From the NCBI GenBank assembly GCA_023957775.1, contig JAMLGR010000003.1:62001-126000 (forward strand): a DNA stretch of 64,000 nucleotides, read 5' to 3'. Position 1 is the first letter of the stretch. Every line of letters starts with the position of its first letter. This DNA is from Fimbriimonadaceae bacterium. GTDB lineage: Bacteria > Armatimonadota > Fimbriimonadia > Fimbriimonadales > Fimbriimonadaceae. Of the stretch, positions 36,000-45,050 are shown one piece after another. The notes beneath the pieces were generated by a model. The model was given only the letters and a program-made list of their open reading frames with translations, had not been told where the DNA came from and did not search any database. Position numbers and translations under genes: made by a program.

Positions 36000-37151
36000 A
36001 TGAAGCTTCACGAATACCAGTCCAAAGACCTCCTCGCTCGCTACGGCGTGCCCGTCCCCGGCGGAGACGTGGCGGAGAACGCCGCCGACGCCCGCGCGAT
36101 CGCCGAGAAGTTCGGAGGCAAGGTCGTGGTGAAGGCCCAGGTCCTCATGGGCGGCCGAGGCAAGGCCGGCGGCGTCAAGTTGTTCGACGACGCGGGTGCT
36201 GCGGGCGATTTTGCGGGCGAGCTGATCGGCAAGCGTCTCGTGAGCATCCAAAACCCCACCGGCATGGTCGTGGAGAAGGTGCTCGTCGCCGAACAGATCG
36301 ACATCGCCGAGGAGTACTACGTGGCGGTGCTGCTCGACCGCGCGATCCAGCAGAACATCGTCATGCTCTCGGCTCGCGGCGGCATGGAGATCGAACAGGT
36401 CGCCGAAGAGGATCCCGACGCCATCGTGCGCATCCCGGTCGATCCCGCGTGGGGCCTGGACGACTTCCAGCTCCGCAAGGCCGTCGCGGACGCCCGACTG
36501 CCCAAGGCCGCGCGCGGCCAGATGATCGCGATGATCAAGAAGCTGGTGAAGGCCTACATCGAGAGCGACGCGGAGATGGTGGAAATCAACCCCTGCGCCC
36601 TCACCCCGGACGGACGTCTGCTCGCCGCCGACGCGAAGGTTTCCATCGACGACAACGCCCTGTTCCGCCACCAAGGCTACGCGGACACGGCGGACGAGAG
36701 CGCGGAAGATCCCATCGAGGCCGAGGCCTCGCGCCGCGGCATCGCCTATGTGCGGCTGGGCGGCGACATCGGCATCATCGGAAACGGAGCAGGGTTGGTC
36801 ATGTGCTCGCTCGACGAGGTGAACGGCGCCGGCGGAAGGCCCGCGAACTTCCTCGACGTCGGCGGCGGAGCGCAGGCCGAGCGGGTCAAGGCCTGTGTCC
36901 AGCTCATCTTGATGGACGAAGGGGTCAAGGGGCTGCTGATCAACATCTTCGGCGGCATCACGCGCTGCGACGAAGTCGCCCGGGGCATCCTCGCGGCGTT
37001 CGACGAGCTCAATGTGACGATCCCCGTGGTCGCCCGCATCGAGGGGACGGCGGCCGAGCAGGGTCGCGCCCTGTTGGAGGGCTCCCGCATCGTCCCAGCG
37101 GAGACGATGCAGGAAGCCGCCGGCAAGATCGTCCAGTTGGCCTACGCGTAG
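36000..37151 (+). CDS. sucC: Succinate-CoA ligase beta subunit
   Basis: A 383-residue SucC of the TCA cycle, converting succinyl-CoA to succinate with ADP or GDP phosphorylation. Marks are MKLHEYQSKDLLARYGVPVP, the ATP-grasp strands KAQVLMGGRGKAGGVK and MVEINPCALTPDG, and the CoA-linked PANFLDVGGGA and NIFGGITRCDEVARGI. The alpha subunit gene sucD normally follows, but here an opposite-strand sigma factor does. A TAAACT box lies 10 nt before the ATG, with no clear Shine-Dalgarno. Confidence 0.96.
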   Translation: MKLHEYQSKDLLARYGVPVPGGDVAENAADARAIAEKFGGKVVVKAQVLMGGRGKAGGVKLFDDAGAAGDFAGELIGKRLVSIQNPTGMVVEKVLVAEQIDIAEEYYVAVLLDRAIQQNIVMLSARGGMEIEQVAEEDPDAIVRIPVDPAWGLDDFQLRKAVADARLPKAARGQMIAMIKKLVKAYIESDAEMVEINPCALTPDGRLLAADAKVSIDDNALFRHQGYADTADESAEDPIEAEASRRGIAYVRLGGDIGIIGNGAGLVMCSLDEVNGAGGRPANFLDVGGGAQAERVKACVQLILMDEGVKGLLINIFGGITRCDEVARGILAAFDELNVTIPVVARIEGTAAEQGRALLEGSRIVPAETMQEAAGKIVQLAYA

Positions 37152-37157
37152 GAAGCG

Positions 37158-37724
37158 TCAGCCCAAGGCGACTTGGAGGTCTTTCTTCAGGAGCGCCCTG
37201 GCGCGGAAAAGCCAGCTCTTGATCGTGCCTTCCGGCTTGTTCAGCTCGAGTGCGATCTCGTTGACGTCCATGTGCCGGAAGTGGCGCATGAAGATGATGC
37301 GGCGGTACTTCTCGGGAAGCCGACTGATCGCCTCGTGCACCTCGTCTCTCTCGATGCTCTCGCTGGCCCGCTCGTCGAGCGACTCGCCACCGTCTTGCAG
37401 CATGTACTCGTGCTGCTCGAGCGGGTCGCCGCTTCGTTTGCGGTTGCGCACCGCGTCCACGCAGCAGTTAGCGCAGATGCGGCACAGCCACGGCCGGATC
37501 GGGCGCTCGGGATCGAAGTCCTTCAGCGCCCGGTACGCCTTGACCAGCGTCTCCTGAACGGCGTCGTGCGCATCGTCGGAGTTGCGCAACATGCGTAGGG
37601 CCAAGCTTTGGAGGGTCGGTCGATAGAGATCGACCAGCAACTCGAAAGCCACCGACTCGCCAAGGGCTGCACGATAGATCAGGTGTGCCTCCCAGCTCAT
37701 CAACCGCGGCGAACAAGTTTTCAT
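37158..37724 (-). CDS. ECF-type RNA polymerase sigma factor
   Basis: A 188-residue ECF sigma factor. Region 2 (about 25-95: AHDAVQETLVKAYRALKDFD, then RPWLCRICANCCVDAVRNRKR) and region 4 (about 120-180: LPEKYRRIIFMRHF, NEIALELNKPEGTIKSWLFRARALL) are both clear. The ATG at 37724 follows TGAAGAG. No anti-sigma gene is adjacent, unlike the second sigma factor in this window. The next gene, divergent, encodes an exported protein of unknown function. Confidence 0.93.
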   Translation of the reverse strand: MKTCSPRLMSWEAHLIYRAALGESVAFELLVDLYRPTLQSLALRMLRNSDDAHDAVQETLVKAYRALKDFDPERPIRPWLCRICANCCVDAVRNRKRSGDPLEQHEYMLQDGGESLDERASESIERDEVHEAISRLPEKYRRIIFMRHFRHMDVNEIALELNKPEGTIKSWLFRARALLKKDLQVALG

Positions 37725-37908
37725 CTCTTCAACGCGCTCGTTGCGCGCCTCGATCCCATTGTATCGGGACTTGAAGGGCCTTGGTGAGGAAATCGTGCTG
37801 GTTAGGTCCATCGGCTCATTGCCCGTCCCAAGGAGCAGACGTACCGGACCCCGCCAAAGATCCCTCGCCTGAGCGTGGGAGCGTTGCGTGCCGATCATTT
37901 GAGACAAG

Positions 37909-38778
37909 ATGGCCGCACGGAAGCTTGTATACCATCTCATGGTCTTGTCGCCGATGCTCACGCTGGGCTGCATCGCGCTCGAGACCCGGGTCTTTGCCGA
38001 ACCTTGGGACGAAGATCCCGTCGTTCCAGCGATCGAGCGCGGCATCACCGCGTACGTCGACGTGCTGAGGCTGACCCAGCAGGATCTCTCGGTCGGAACG
38101 CCCACGCCCGAGCGCATCCGGGCCATCGCCGATCTTTGGATCGAGGGACGTGAGGCGGGACGGCTGAAGCCTCTGCCCCCGAGAACCTACGAAGACCTCC
38201 CGCGAGACGGCGCCCGGGGCCAGATCTTCGAAGGCCGGGGACTCGTTCTCTCCCAACTCCACGCGCTCATTCGCGCGGACATGGCGCGCCTGGACTTCGA
38301 CGCGGCTGCGGACGACTGCCTCCGGGCGCTCGAGGTCGCCGAGACGCTCAAGTACTCGGAACTCACGACCGTTGGCGCGTCGACCATCGACCAGCGGGTG
38401 ACCCTGACCCAGTTGGAAGAGATCCTGCCCCACCTGGCGCCGGACCGCGCCGCACAGGTTCGCGATCATCTGCGGGTCTTGCGCGACCGGCAGCAGCCTC
38501 TCGACAAGCTGGTGAGTCTCAGTCGCCAACAGTTCCTGGACGCCACGAGGCGCAGGAGCACCTCGCCGGTCTCTCAGTCGGACGTCCACCACTTGGGCAA
38601 GATCGACTCGATGATGGAGACCGACGCGAGTCCCCAGCGCGTGATCCAGGAGATCAAGGCTTCGCTTGTGGTGTCCAACGGGCGGGACATGCCGCTCTAC
38701 CTCTCCAGCATCAAAATGGGGCTCCAATCGCAGGAGCTTCTCCGCGAGCGGTTCGACTCGCTGCTGGGCAAGACCTGA
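37909..38778 (+). CDS. Hypothetical exported helical protein
   Basis: A 289-residue protein with a signal-like N-terminus (MAARKLVYHLMVLSPMLTLG), possibly a lipoprotein at Cys21 (LTLGC). The rest is predicted mostly helical and charged, with no motif I recognise. Its start is 184 nt from the divergent sigma factor start, so it could be a target or anti-sigma-like partner, but the sequence does not show it. A strong hairpin terminates it 8 nt after the stop. Confidence 0.65.
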   Translation: MAARKLVYHLMVLSPMLTLGCIALETRVFAEPWDEDPVVPAIERGITAYVDVLRLTQQDLSVGTPTPERIRAIADLWIEGREAGRLKPLPPRTYEDLPRDGARGQIFEGRGLVLSQLHALIRADMARLDFDAAADDCLRALEVAETLKYSELTTVGASTIDQRVTLTQLEEILPHLAPDRAAQVRDHLRVLRDRQQPLDKLVSLSRQQFLDATRRRSTSPVSQSDVHHLGKIDSMMETDASPQRVIQEIKASLVVSNGRDMPLYLSSIKMGLQSQELLRERFDSLLGKT

Positions 38779-38786
38779 CCAAGCAA

Positions 38787-38818
38787 AGAAGGCGCTCCCT
38801 CCATTGGGAACGCCTTCT
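38787..38818. terminator. Bidirectional terminator between a plus-strand gene and tRNA-fMet
   Basis: AGAAGGCG and CGCCTTCT arms with inner TCCC/GGGA pairs close a TCCATT loop. It lies 8 nt past the hypothetical gene and 7 nt past the 3' end of the tRNA, so it can serve both strands. Confidence 0.7.
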
Positions 38819-38825
38819 GCGAAAC

Positions 38826-38902
<77 letters not shown>

Positions 38903-38914
38903 GTCTAGCGTGGA

Positions 38915-39331
38915 TTATGGCGCATCATCCGGCTCCGTGTCAACGTCCTCGCGGCGAGGTCGCGACCGGTACGCCTGGATCAGTTTGAAGGCGGCGAGCG
39001 CGATCCCAAGATAGGGCGACAGCTTCTCCAACCGCTTCGTGGAGGAGGAAGTGAGGCCGGCCACCGCTCGGACGATCGTGGACGTGCCGCCCTCGACCGT
39101 CGACATGGCTCCTTTGGCGCTGCTCGAGAACCCCTTGAGGTCCGTCGCGATGGCATCGACTTTCCCCGTCAGGGTTTCGACCCGCTCGGCGATGGCGGCC
39201 AACTTCGGTTGGAGGGCGCGCACGGTCTTCAGCAACATCAGCACGCCGTAGGCGAGCAGAACAAACGCCACCGCGTTGACGATGAAAGCGAACGCGGACA
39301 AGACCAGCCACCAGGTGGGCAACTCGTTCAT
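38915..39331 (-). CDS. DUF948-like membrane-anchored coiled-coil protein
   Basis: A 138-residue protein with one N-terminal membrane helix (WWLVLSAFAFIVNAVAFVLLA) followed by a predicted coiled coil (KLAAIAERVETLTGKVDAI) and a short C-terminal hydrophobic patch. It fits the YtxG/DUF948 type of membrane-tethered helical proteins. The stop of the upstream DUF5695 gene overlaps the start by four bases, so it is the second gene of that operon. Confidence 0.75.
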   Translation of the reverse strand: MNELPTWWLVLSAFAFIVNAVAFVLLAYGVLMLLKTVRALQPKLAAIAERVETLTGKVDAIATDLKGFSSSAKGAMSTVEGGTSTIVRAVAGLTSSSTKRLEKLSPYLGIALAAFKLIQAYRSRPRREDVDTEPDDAP

Positions 39332-41898
39332 TGGACAACCTCGAGCTCGAGTCGGACCGTCCCCAGTTTCGGCAACGTGATCGGAACGGTTACTTCTCCC
39401 TCGACGCTCCCATACGTTTTACCCAGGAACCCGATCCGCTCGCCCCAAAGTCCGCGCACGCGGACGTCGGCGCGCACGTCTCGATCGGACGGATTCTCCA
39501 TCGTCACGTGCGCCCATCGCTTGCGAAGGTCGAGCGTCACCTCGCGAATGAGCCCGAACGACGCGCGAAACTCCGCGCCGATCTGCCGCATGACGACGCG
39601 CCGCATCACGCCGTCCCACGGCCGCACCGTGTACGAGTCGTCGCCCGCCTCGAAGTGGCAACCGAAGGTGTACACGCCGTAGTCGCGGTTTGGGAGCACG
39701 TACGAACCCGCGAAGCGAAGGTAGTCGAACAGGGCCGCCCCCACATCTCCGGTGAGCACGCTGAAACCGTGGTGCCGAGACGCCGCGTCTGGGCAGAAGC
39801 CCATCGACGCCGCGCCGTCCGCCCGGACGAGCGCCCAGACCCCCAGCATGCCGCCGAACGCGAGCCTCAATGCGCCATCGGACACAAATGCGTAGTCGCG
39901 GTCGAGCGCGTTGAAGAAGATCCCCGAATTGCCGGGCGTGTGCCCTCCGAGGCAAAGCTCGCCATGGTCGATGACGATCGGAAAATCCGCACCGTCGGGG
40001 TCCTCCCAGAGCCGCTTGTCGCTGCCGTACCACCACCAGCACGGCGCGAGGGAGCGGGCCGCAAGCGCGCAACGCACCGCGCGTTCCCGCTGCCCCTCGT
40101 CCCGCAGGAAGCGCGCGGTGGCGAAGGCCTCGCCGAAACCGGAACCGTCCGAGCCGAAGGGGAATCGGTGGCGCAGCAGGTCGCGGGCCCGACCCTCGAT
40201 CCGCGTGCGCAGGGCGGCGGCCTCCTCCGACGTCCCTTCGCGCTCCAGCTCCTCGAGAAGCTCGAACACCGAGGCGTATCCGGGGATCCCCGTGTGGCTG
40301 TTGCGGCTCGAAACCGCGTACCGAAAGAGCGCCATCCACGTGCGCCACGCGAGACGCCGGTACCCGGCGGCATCGTGCGCCAACCCCCCGTAGTGCTGGG
40401 CGATGCGGGCCAACGATTGGTACAAGTTCGCCACGCGGGGATACATGTTCGCCCGGCCGAAGTTGAGCGCAACCGAACCGATTTCGCCCAGCGTGCTCCC
40501 CACGGCGCCGTCCGCGGGATTCTGGACGTCGTCCTGGAGGAACTCCGTGACGAAGGCGTCCAAGGTCGCGATTTGGGTGCGATCGGGGTAGATCGCGTTC
40601 TTCTCCGCGAGAAAGAGGGCGTCGCTCAGGCTTCCCTCCAGGGCGAACGCGCTGCCGTAAGCCTCGTACTGGTCGAACTTCTCGCCCGACTCCACATCGG
40701 TCATCACGAGCGCCCGGTAGAGCGTGGAGCGCGGGTCGTCGCACTGCTGGTTGGCGACGATCCAATCGGCGCGCGCTTTGACCAACGACTCGATGTTCTC
40801 CGTGAACAGCAGGTGGGACGTGCTGGTTCGACCCTTCGTGTCCTCGACCGTGAGCTTGATGGGACCCGACTGCTTGGGGCGGATGAAGCAGAAGCCGCCG
40901 TCCTCGTCGGAGTCCGTCTCGAGCTCGGCGTCCCGGCTCACATAGAACGACGTGGGCGTCGTGCCGGCGATCTCGACCGCCACGCCGACGTCGACGGGGG
41001 CGACGGCCCCCGGCAACAGCTTGATCACGGGCTGCCCGCAGAACTGGAGGGCTTGCAGCGCCCCGTCCGGTCCGCGTTCCGCAGGCACGAAGCGGGTCTG
41101 GACCGTTCGCGAATCCCCCGCCTCGAGAACCAGCGACGTGTGGTCGAAGAACCACGTGGACCACTTCTCGCGCTCCACGGCCGCCCGACTGTAGACGTAC
41201 ACCACCGGGATGCCTTCCCAGCGGAAGTGCGTGTTCAACGAGGCCGGCACGTGGTTGAAGAACTCCCACGTCGTATCGGTGCCCGGGAAGACGACCAAGC
41301 CGGGCAGATCCCCGGAGAGACGCTGGGCGAAGAGGTGGCTGGCCGATCCGCCCACGAACTTGTGCACGTGGACCTTGTCCATGAACATGGCCCGCGAATC
41401 GCCATCGCCCGGCGTAGGGCTCTCGTACAGGTTGTTCAGGGCCATGGGAAAGGCGAGTTCCCCGATCTCGATGCTGACCCGCCCGCGGTTGTGGAGCGTC
41501 ACGTCCCAACAGATCTGGGGCAAGGCGCCGGGCACCTCGTAGAACGCTCCCGTGGCCTCGATTTCGGGCAGCAGGGGGAAGTGGTACTGGAACGCGACGC
41601 GCAAGGGGTCGCCTCCCTCCTCGTCTTCGTCGCCGATGGGCAGGGCCGAGACGTTGCGGCTGAGGATCCACGGCTCTTCGGTGCGCGTTCGCGCGCCAAG
41701 GAGGATCGTGCCCGGGAAGTAGTCCTCGGCGAACTCGCCGCCAAAGGTGATGGGGCTGAGGATGAACTCGAACTCGTCGCGCTCTTCAGGCAGGTCGGGA
41801 TCCGCCGCCCAAAGCTGCTGGATGCGTCCACCGGCGCCAAACTCCATCGTGATGAGGGAGCCCGTCAGTTCGGGGCGATCAAGGCCGAATTCGTCCAT
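39328..41898 (-). CDS. DUF5695-family protein
   Basis: An 856-residue protein. The N-terminal part is a beta-type domain (FGAGGRIQQLWAADPDLPEER) and the middle/C-terminal part a helical (alpha/alpha)6-like region (for example WRTWMALFRYAVSSRNSHTG and GHTPGNSGIFFNALDRDYAF). This matches the DUF5695 family, thought to act on glycans. No signal peptide is seen from the chosen start. The ATG at 41898 is preferred because a TACACT box precedes it; the ATG at 41943 would overlap the divergent gene start. Activity is unproven. Confidence 0.78.
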   Translation of the reverse strand: MDEFGLDRPELTGSLITMEFGAGGRIQQLWAADPDLPEERDEFEFILSPITFGGEFAEDYFPGTILLGARTRTEEPWILSRNVSALPIGDEDEEGGDPLRVAFQYHFPLLPEIEATGAFYEVPGALPQICWDVTLHNRGRVSIEIGELAFPMALNNLYESPTPGDGDSRAMFMDKVHVHKFVGGSASHLFAQRLSGDLPGLVVFPGTDTTWEFFNHVPASLNTHFRWEGIPVVYVYSRAAVEREKWSTWFFDHTSLVLEAGDSRTVQTRFVPAERGPDGALQALQFCGQPVIKLLPGAVAPVDVGVAVEIAGTTPTSFYVSRDAELETDSDEDGGFCFIRPKQSGPIKLTVEDTKGRTSTSHLLFTENIESLVKARADWIVANQQCDDPRSTLYRALVMTDVESGEKFDQYEAYGSAFALEGSLSDALFLAEKNAIYPDRTQIATLDAFVTEFLQDDVQNPADGAVGSTLGEIGSVALNFGRANMYPRVANLYQSLARIAQHYGGLAHDAAGYRRLAWRTWMALFRYAVSSRNSHTGIPGYASVFELLEELEREGTSEEAAALRTRIEGRARDLLRHRFPFGSDGSGFGEAFATARFLRDEGQRERAVRCALAARSLAPCWWWYGSDKRLWEDPDGADFPIVIDHGELCLGGHTPGNSGIFFNALDRDYAFVSDGALRLAFGGMLGVWALVRADGAASMGFCPDAASRHHGFSVLTGDVGAALFDYLRFAGSYVLPNRDYGVYTFGCHFEAGDDSYTVRPWDGVMRRVVMRQIGAEFRASFGLIREVTLDLRKRWAHVTMENPSDRDVRADVRVRGLWGERIGFLGKTYGSVEGEVTVPITLPKLGTVRLELEVVQ

Positions 41899-41941
41899 CG
41901 GGGTGCGCGCAGTGTACCGCTCCCCCTTGTAGACTGGCGGC

Positions 41942-42523
41942 ATGCGCCCCCTCCGCGTCACCGTCCTCGGTTCGGGAAACATCGCCACGTCGGTGACGCT
42001 GGTCGCCTCGCTGGCCACCTACTTCGGCGAACACCCCCTCGAACTCCTGTTTTGGGACGCGGACGAGGAGCGGGCGGACCTCTTCGACCGGTTCGCACGG
42101 TTGTGCTTCACCGTGGCCCGCTCCGCGCACGAGTTGGAGACCGTGACCGAGCCGGAGGAGGCGTTGGAAGCGGCCGACCGCGTGCTCGTCGCGGTCGACG
42201 AGAACTGCGCCCAGAAGTTCCTGAAAGGACGCGCCGAGGGCCGGGCGCCCGACCGGGTGGAGATCGCGGTGGAGCGGCTTCTTCAGAACGTGCCCGACAC
42301 GGTTCCCGTGTTCGATTTGGTCGGCGCGGTTTCTCCGCTGCGCGCGCGCACCTCGCGGACCGACCGGTGGCCGTACATGCCCGAAGGTCTCGCGCTCCAG
42401 ACGCGTCCGCACCAGATTCTCCGCTGGATCAGGGGCGAGGAGTACGTGAACGAGCTGCTGGCACGCAACGAGCAATCCCCGTTGAAGGCGTGGCTGGACC
42501 AGCTCGAGCAGTCCGAAATCTAG
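41942..42523 (+). CDS. Small NAD-binding (Rossmann) protein
   Basis: A 193-residue protein starting with a GxGxxA Rossmann loop (VTVLGSGNIATSVTLVASLATYFG) and an acidic strand end (LLFWDADEERADLFDRF). It resembles the NAD-binding half of GH4-type glycosidases or an oxidoreductase fragment, and lacks a catalytic second half. The TAGACT box (41930-41935) lies 6 nt before the ATG. It is divergent from the DUF5695 gene. Its stop overlaps the convergent Mrp stop (shared CTAG). Confidence 0.72.
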   Translation: MRPLRVTVLGSGNIATSVTLVASLATYFGEHPLELLFWDADEERADLFDRFARLCFTVARSAHELETVTEPEEALEAADRVLVAVDENCAQKFLKGRAEGRAPDRVEIAVERLLQNVPDTVPVFDLVGAVSPLRARTSRTDRWPYMPEGLALQTRPHQILRWIRGEEYVNELLARNEQSPLKAWLDQLEQSEI

Positions 42524-43584
42524 CCGGCACCGACGGGTTCGCCCTCGTGGGACAGGATGCTGGCGTGGCGCACCAGCTCTCCCGCGATGGACCGGAACGC
42601 CTGCGCCGGCTTGCCCTCCGGGTTCGCTAGCAGCGCCGGGCGACCGTCGTCGGATGCCGCGCTGATCCCCGGGTCCAGCGGAACCGAGCCGAGGAAGGGC
42701 ACGCCGTGGCGGGCCGCCAACTCCTCGCCGGAGAGCCCCGAGAAGATCTGGCTCACCTCGCCGCAGCTCGGGCAGACGAAGCCGGCCATGTTCTCCACGA
42801 CGCCGAGGATCGGCGCGTTCAGGCGGCGGAAGAGCTGGACGGACTTGCCCGCGATGTTCGCGGCCACGTGTTGGGGGGTCGCGACGATCACGACGCCGGT
42901 CAGCGGCACGAGCTGCGCCAGCGACATGGGCGCGTCGCCGGTTCCGGGCGGGAGGTCCACCAGCAGGTAATCGAGTTCGCCCCACTCCACGTCCGTGAGG
43001 AGCTGTTTGACCGTACCTGCGACCATCGGTCCCCGCCACATCACCGCGGAGTCGTCCTCCAAAAGGAACCCCAGGGACATCAGGCTCAATCCGTGGCGTT
43101 CGATCGGCATGATCTTCGCCCCATCGGTGGTCGGCCGTTCGGAGCAGCCCATCATCAAGGGGATGCTGGGTCCGTAGACGTCGGCGTCGAGCAGGCCCAC
43201 GCGGGCTCCGCGCTGGGCGAGCGCGATGGCGAGGTTGAGGGTCACCGTGGACTTGCCGACGCCGCCTTTGCCGGAGGCCACCGCGATGCACTGCTTGACG
43301 AGAGGGATCAGGTCTCCCGTGTTTGCGGTTCGATCGCGCACGCGCGCCGTCATCTCCACCTCGACGTGGTCGACCCCTTCGACGGCGGCGAGGGCCTCCT
43401 CGCACTGCGATTGAAGGAGCTCGCGGACGGGGCAGGCGGGCGTCGTCAGTTCGATCGTCGCCTTGACGCGGCCCGCGTCGATCTCGAGATCCTTGACGAA
43501 TCCCAAGGTCACGATGTCCCGGTGCAGATCGGGGTCTTGGACGGCTCGCAAGGCATCCAACAGGGCATCTTTCGAGGGGGACAT
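42520..43584 (-). CDS. Mrp/NBP35 family iron-sulfur cluster carrier
   Basis: A 354-residue Mrp/ApbC ATPase. The N-terminal MIP18/DUF59 domain (about 1-90: LRAVQDPDLHRDIVTLGFVK) precedes a P-loop of the deviant Walker A type (VASGKGGVGKSTVTLNLA), LVDLPPGTGDAP and a CxxC (FVCPSCGEV). Such proteins bind and deliver 4Fe-4S clusters. The ATG at 43584 follows a TAACAT box by 7 nt, with no Shine-Dalgarno. Confidence 0.95.
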   Translation of the reverse strand: MSPSKDALLDALRAVQDPDLHRDIVTLGFVKDLEIDAGRVKATIELTTPACPVRELLQSQCEEALAAVEGVDHVEVEMTARVRDRTANTGDLIPLVKQCIAVASGKGGVGKSTVTLNLAIALAQRGARVGLLDADVYGPSIPLMMGCSERPTTDGAKIMPIERHGLSLMSLGFLLEDDSAVMWRGPMVAGTVKQLLTDVEWGELDYLLVDLPPGTGDAPMSLAQLVPLTGVVIVATPQHVAANIAGKSVQLFRRLNAPILGVVENMAGFVCPSCGEVSQIFSGLSGEELAARHGVPFLGSVPLDPGISAASDDGRPALLANPEGKPAQAFRSIAGELVRHASILSHEGEPVGAG

Positions 43585-43656
43585 GCCTTCGATGTTACCA
43601 GTCGCCCTCCCGAGACGGACCGAAACAACCCGAGGACCGGTATCGTCTAAGACCGT

Positions 43657-44427
43657 ATGAGGTTCCGAAGCATCGTCCCCGCCATTCTCGTCCTCGCGTT
43701 GGGCACCGCACTCCCGGCGCAGGCGGACTGGCTCAAGCCGAGCAAAGCCGACCAGGTCAAGCTGGGGCAGCGCGCCGCCGAGGACATCCGCAAGAAGGAG
43801 AAGGTGCTTCCCGCGACCGATTGGCGCGTCGAGACGTTGCGCCGGATCGCGTCCAAACTCCTCCACGCCCTACCCGCGGGCGCCAAGAAGGAGCCTTGGC
43901 AGTACTCGTTCGACGTCATCGACAGCAAGGAGATCAACGCCTTCGCGCTCCCGGGCGGCCCGGTGTTCTTCTACACGGGCCTGTTCGATCTGTTGAAAAC
44001 GGAAGACCAGGTCGCCGGCATCTTGGCGCACGAGCTCACGCACGTGCGCAAGGAGCACTGGGCCTCCGCCTACGCCGACTACCAGCGGCGCCAACTCGGC
44101 CTGACCGCGATCCTGATCTTCCTGCAGCCCAACGACACCCTCACCAACGTGCTCAGCATCGGCAACGACCTCATCCTCGGCCTCCCCTACTCCCGCCGCA
44201 ACGAAACGGAGGCGGACGAGATGGGTGTGGATCTGATGGCCGAAGCCGGCTACAACCCCGAGGGGCTCGCGGACTCGTTCCGCACTTTGCAGGAGAAGTC
44301 GAAGGGCCAGAACGCGCCGGAATTCCTGAGCACGCACCCGGATGACAAGAACCGGATTCAGAAGATTCAGGACCGGGCGGCAAAGATGCACCGCACCTTC
44401 CCTCCCCAAACACCTCTGAAGGGCTAG
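43657..44427 (+). CDS. M48-family metalloprotease
   Basis: A 256-residue exported zinc protease. The signal peptide is about residues 1-23 (MRFRSIVPAILVLALGTALPAQA). The active site is HELTH (H-E-x-x-H) with the third ligand in RNETEADEMGVDLM; FALPGGPVFFYTGLF precedes it. It is BepA/LoiP-like and probably acts in the cell envelope on misfolded proteins. The gene is isolated between the mrp gene (divergent) and a 63-bp direct repeat. Confidence 0.93.
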   Translation: MRFRSIVPAILVLALGTALPAQADWLKPSKADQVKLGQRAAEDIRKKEKVLPATDWRVETLRRIASKLLHALPAGAKKEPWQYSFDVIDSKEINAFALPGGPVFFYTGLFDLLKTEDQVAGILAHELTHVRKEHWASAYADYQRRQLGLTAILIFLQPNDTLTNVLSIGNDLILGLPYSRRNETEADEMGVDLMAEAGYNPEGLADSFRTLQEKSKGQNAPEFLSTHPDDKNRIQKIQDRAAKMHRTFPPQTPLKG

Positions 44428-44432
44428 GCGAG

Positions 44433-44559
44433 CTCCCCCTGGGAGTGCGCGAGCTTGCTCGTCGCCTTCCCCAAAGCCGCAAGCCGCGAGTCGGTCTCCC
44501 CCTGGGAGTGCGCGAGCTTGCTCGTCGCCTTCCCCAAGAGCCGCAAGCCGCGAGTCGGT
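44433..44559. repeat. Two tandem copies of a 63-bp unit
   Basis: Copies at 44433-44495 and 44496-44559 (one 1-bp length difference). Each contains GCGCGAGCTTGCTCG, which can fold as a short hairpin. The array fills the space between the M48 protease gene and the NUDIX gene. It differs in sequence from the 63-bp array at 20.6 kb. Confidence 0.85.
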
Positions 44560-44564
44560 GTCGG

Positions 44565-45050
44565 TCAGTCGCTTCCCCGCCACTCGAAGGCTCGCTCGGC
44601 GACCTCCCGCGAACGCTCGAACACGAGGCGCGTCAGCTCGTTCCACACGTGGTACACCTCGGGAAGCTCCTCCATGGTCACGAACTGACGGCCCCTCGAC
44701 TCCTCCTGGAGTCCGATCTCGGTCAGGCCTTCGACGTTGGCGGCGTAGCAGTCCGCCCAGCGCACCTCGCGCCGGTCGCGCATCTCGTAGCACCCGAAAT
44801 ACTGGGCGTCGGCAAGGAGGGCGCCCGCCTCTTCCAACGTCTCCCGGCGGACCGCTTCGAAGGAGCTCTCATCGGGTTCCACCCGCCCGCTGGGCACACA
44901 CCAGCCGCGTCCCGCGATGTCGCACACCAAGACCTTCGCATCCATCCACGCAAAGACCAGGACCGCGAACGAGCGAAGGGGAGGGCGGTAGGGGGCCGCG
45001 TGGAAACGGAGGACCTGTCGGCCGTACTTGCCGTCCGGAAAGTGCCTCAT
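44565..45050 (-). CDS. NUDIX hydrolase
   Basis: A 161-residue NUDIX protein with an exact box, GRVEPDESSFEAVRRETLEEAGA (G-x5-E-x7-R-E-x2-E-E-x-G). Substrate is a nucleoside diphosphate linked to another group, not identifiable. The start overlaps the lepB stop by four bases (ATGA), so it is translated with the signal peptidase. Confidence 0.92.
   Translation of the reverse strand: MRHFPDGKYGRQVLRFHAAPYRPPLRSFAVLVFAWMDAKVLVCDIAGRGWCVPSGRVEPDESSFEAVRRETLEEAGALLADAQYFGCYEMRDRREVRWADCYAANVEGLTEIGLQEESRGRQFVTMEELPEVYHVWNELTRLVFERSREVAERAFEWRGSD

Noticed and set aside
37158-38778. The exported protein at 37909 as anti-sigma factor of the divergent sigma gene
   Set aside because: No zinc finger, no clear anti-sigma domain and no membrane helix beyond the N-terminus; adjacency alone is not enough.
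39331-42630. A 1,099-residue open frame on the plus strand opposite the DUF5695 gene
   Set aside because: It is antisense to a coding gene, has Arg/Glu/Val-rich composition typical of high-GC reverse reading, no known motif and no start signal.
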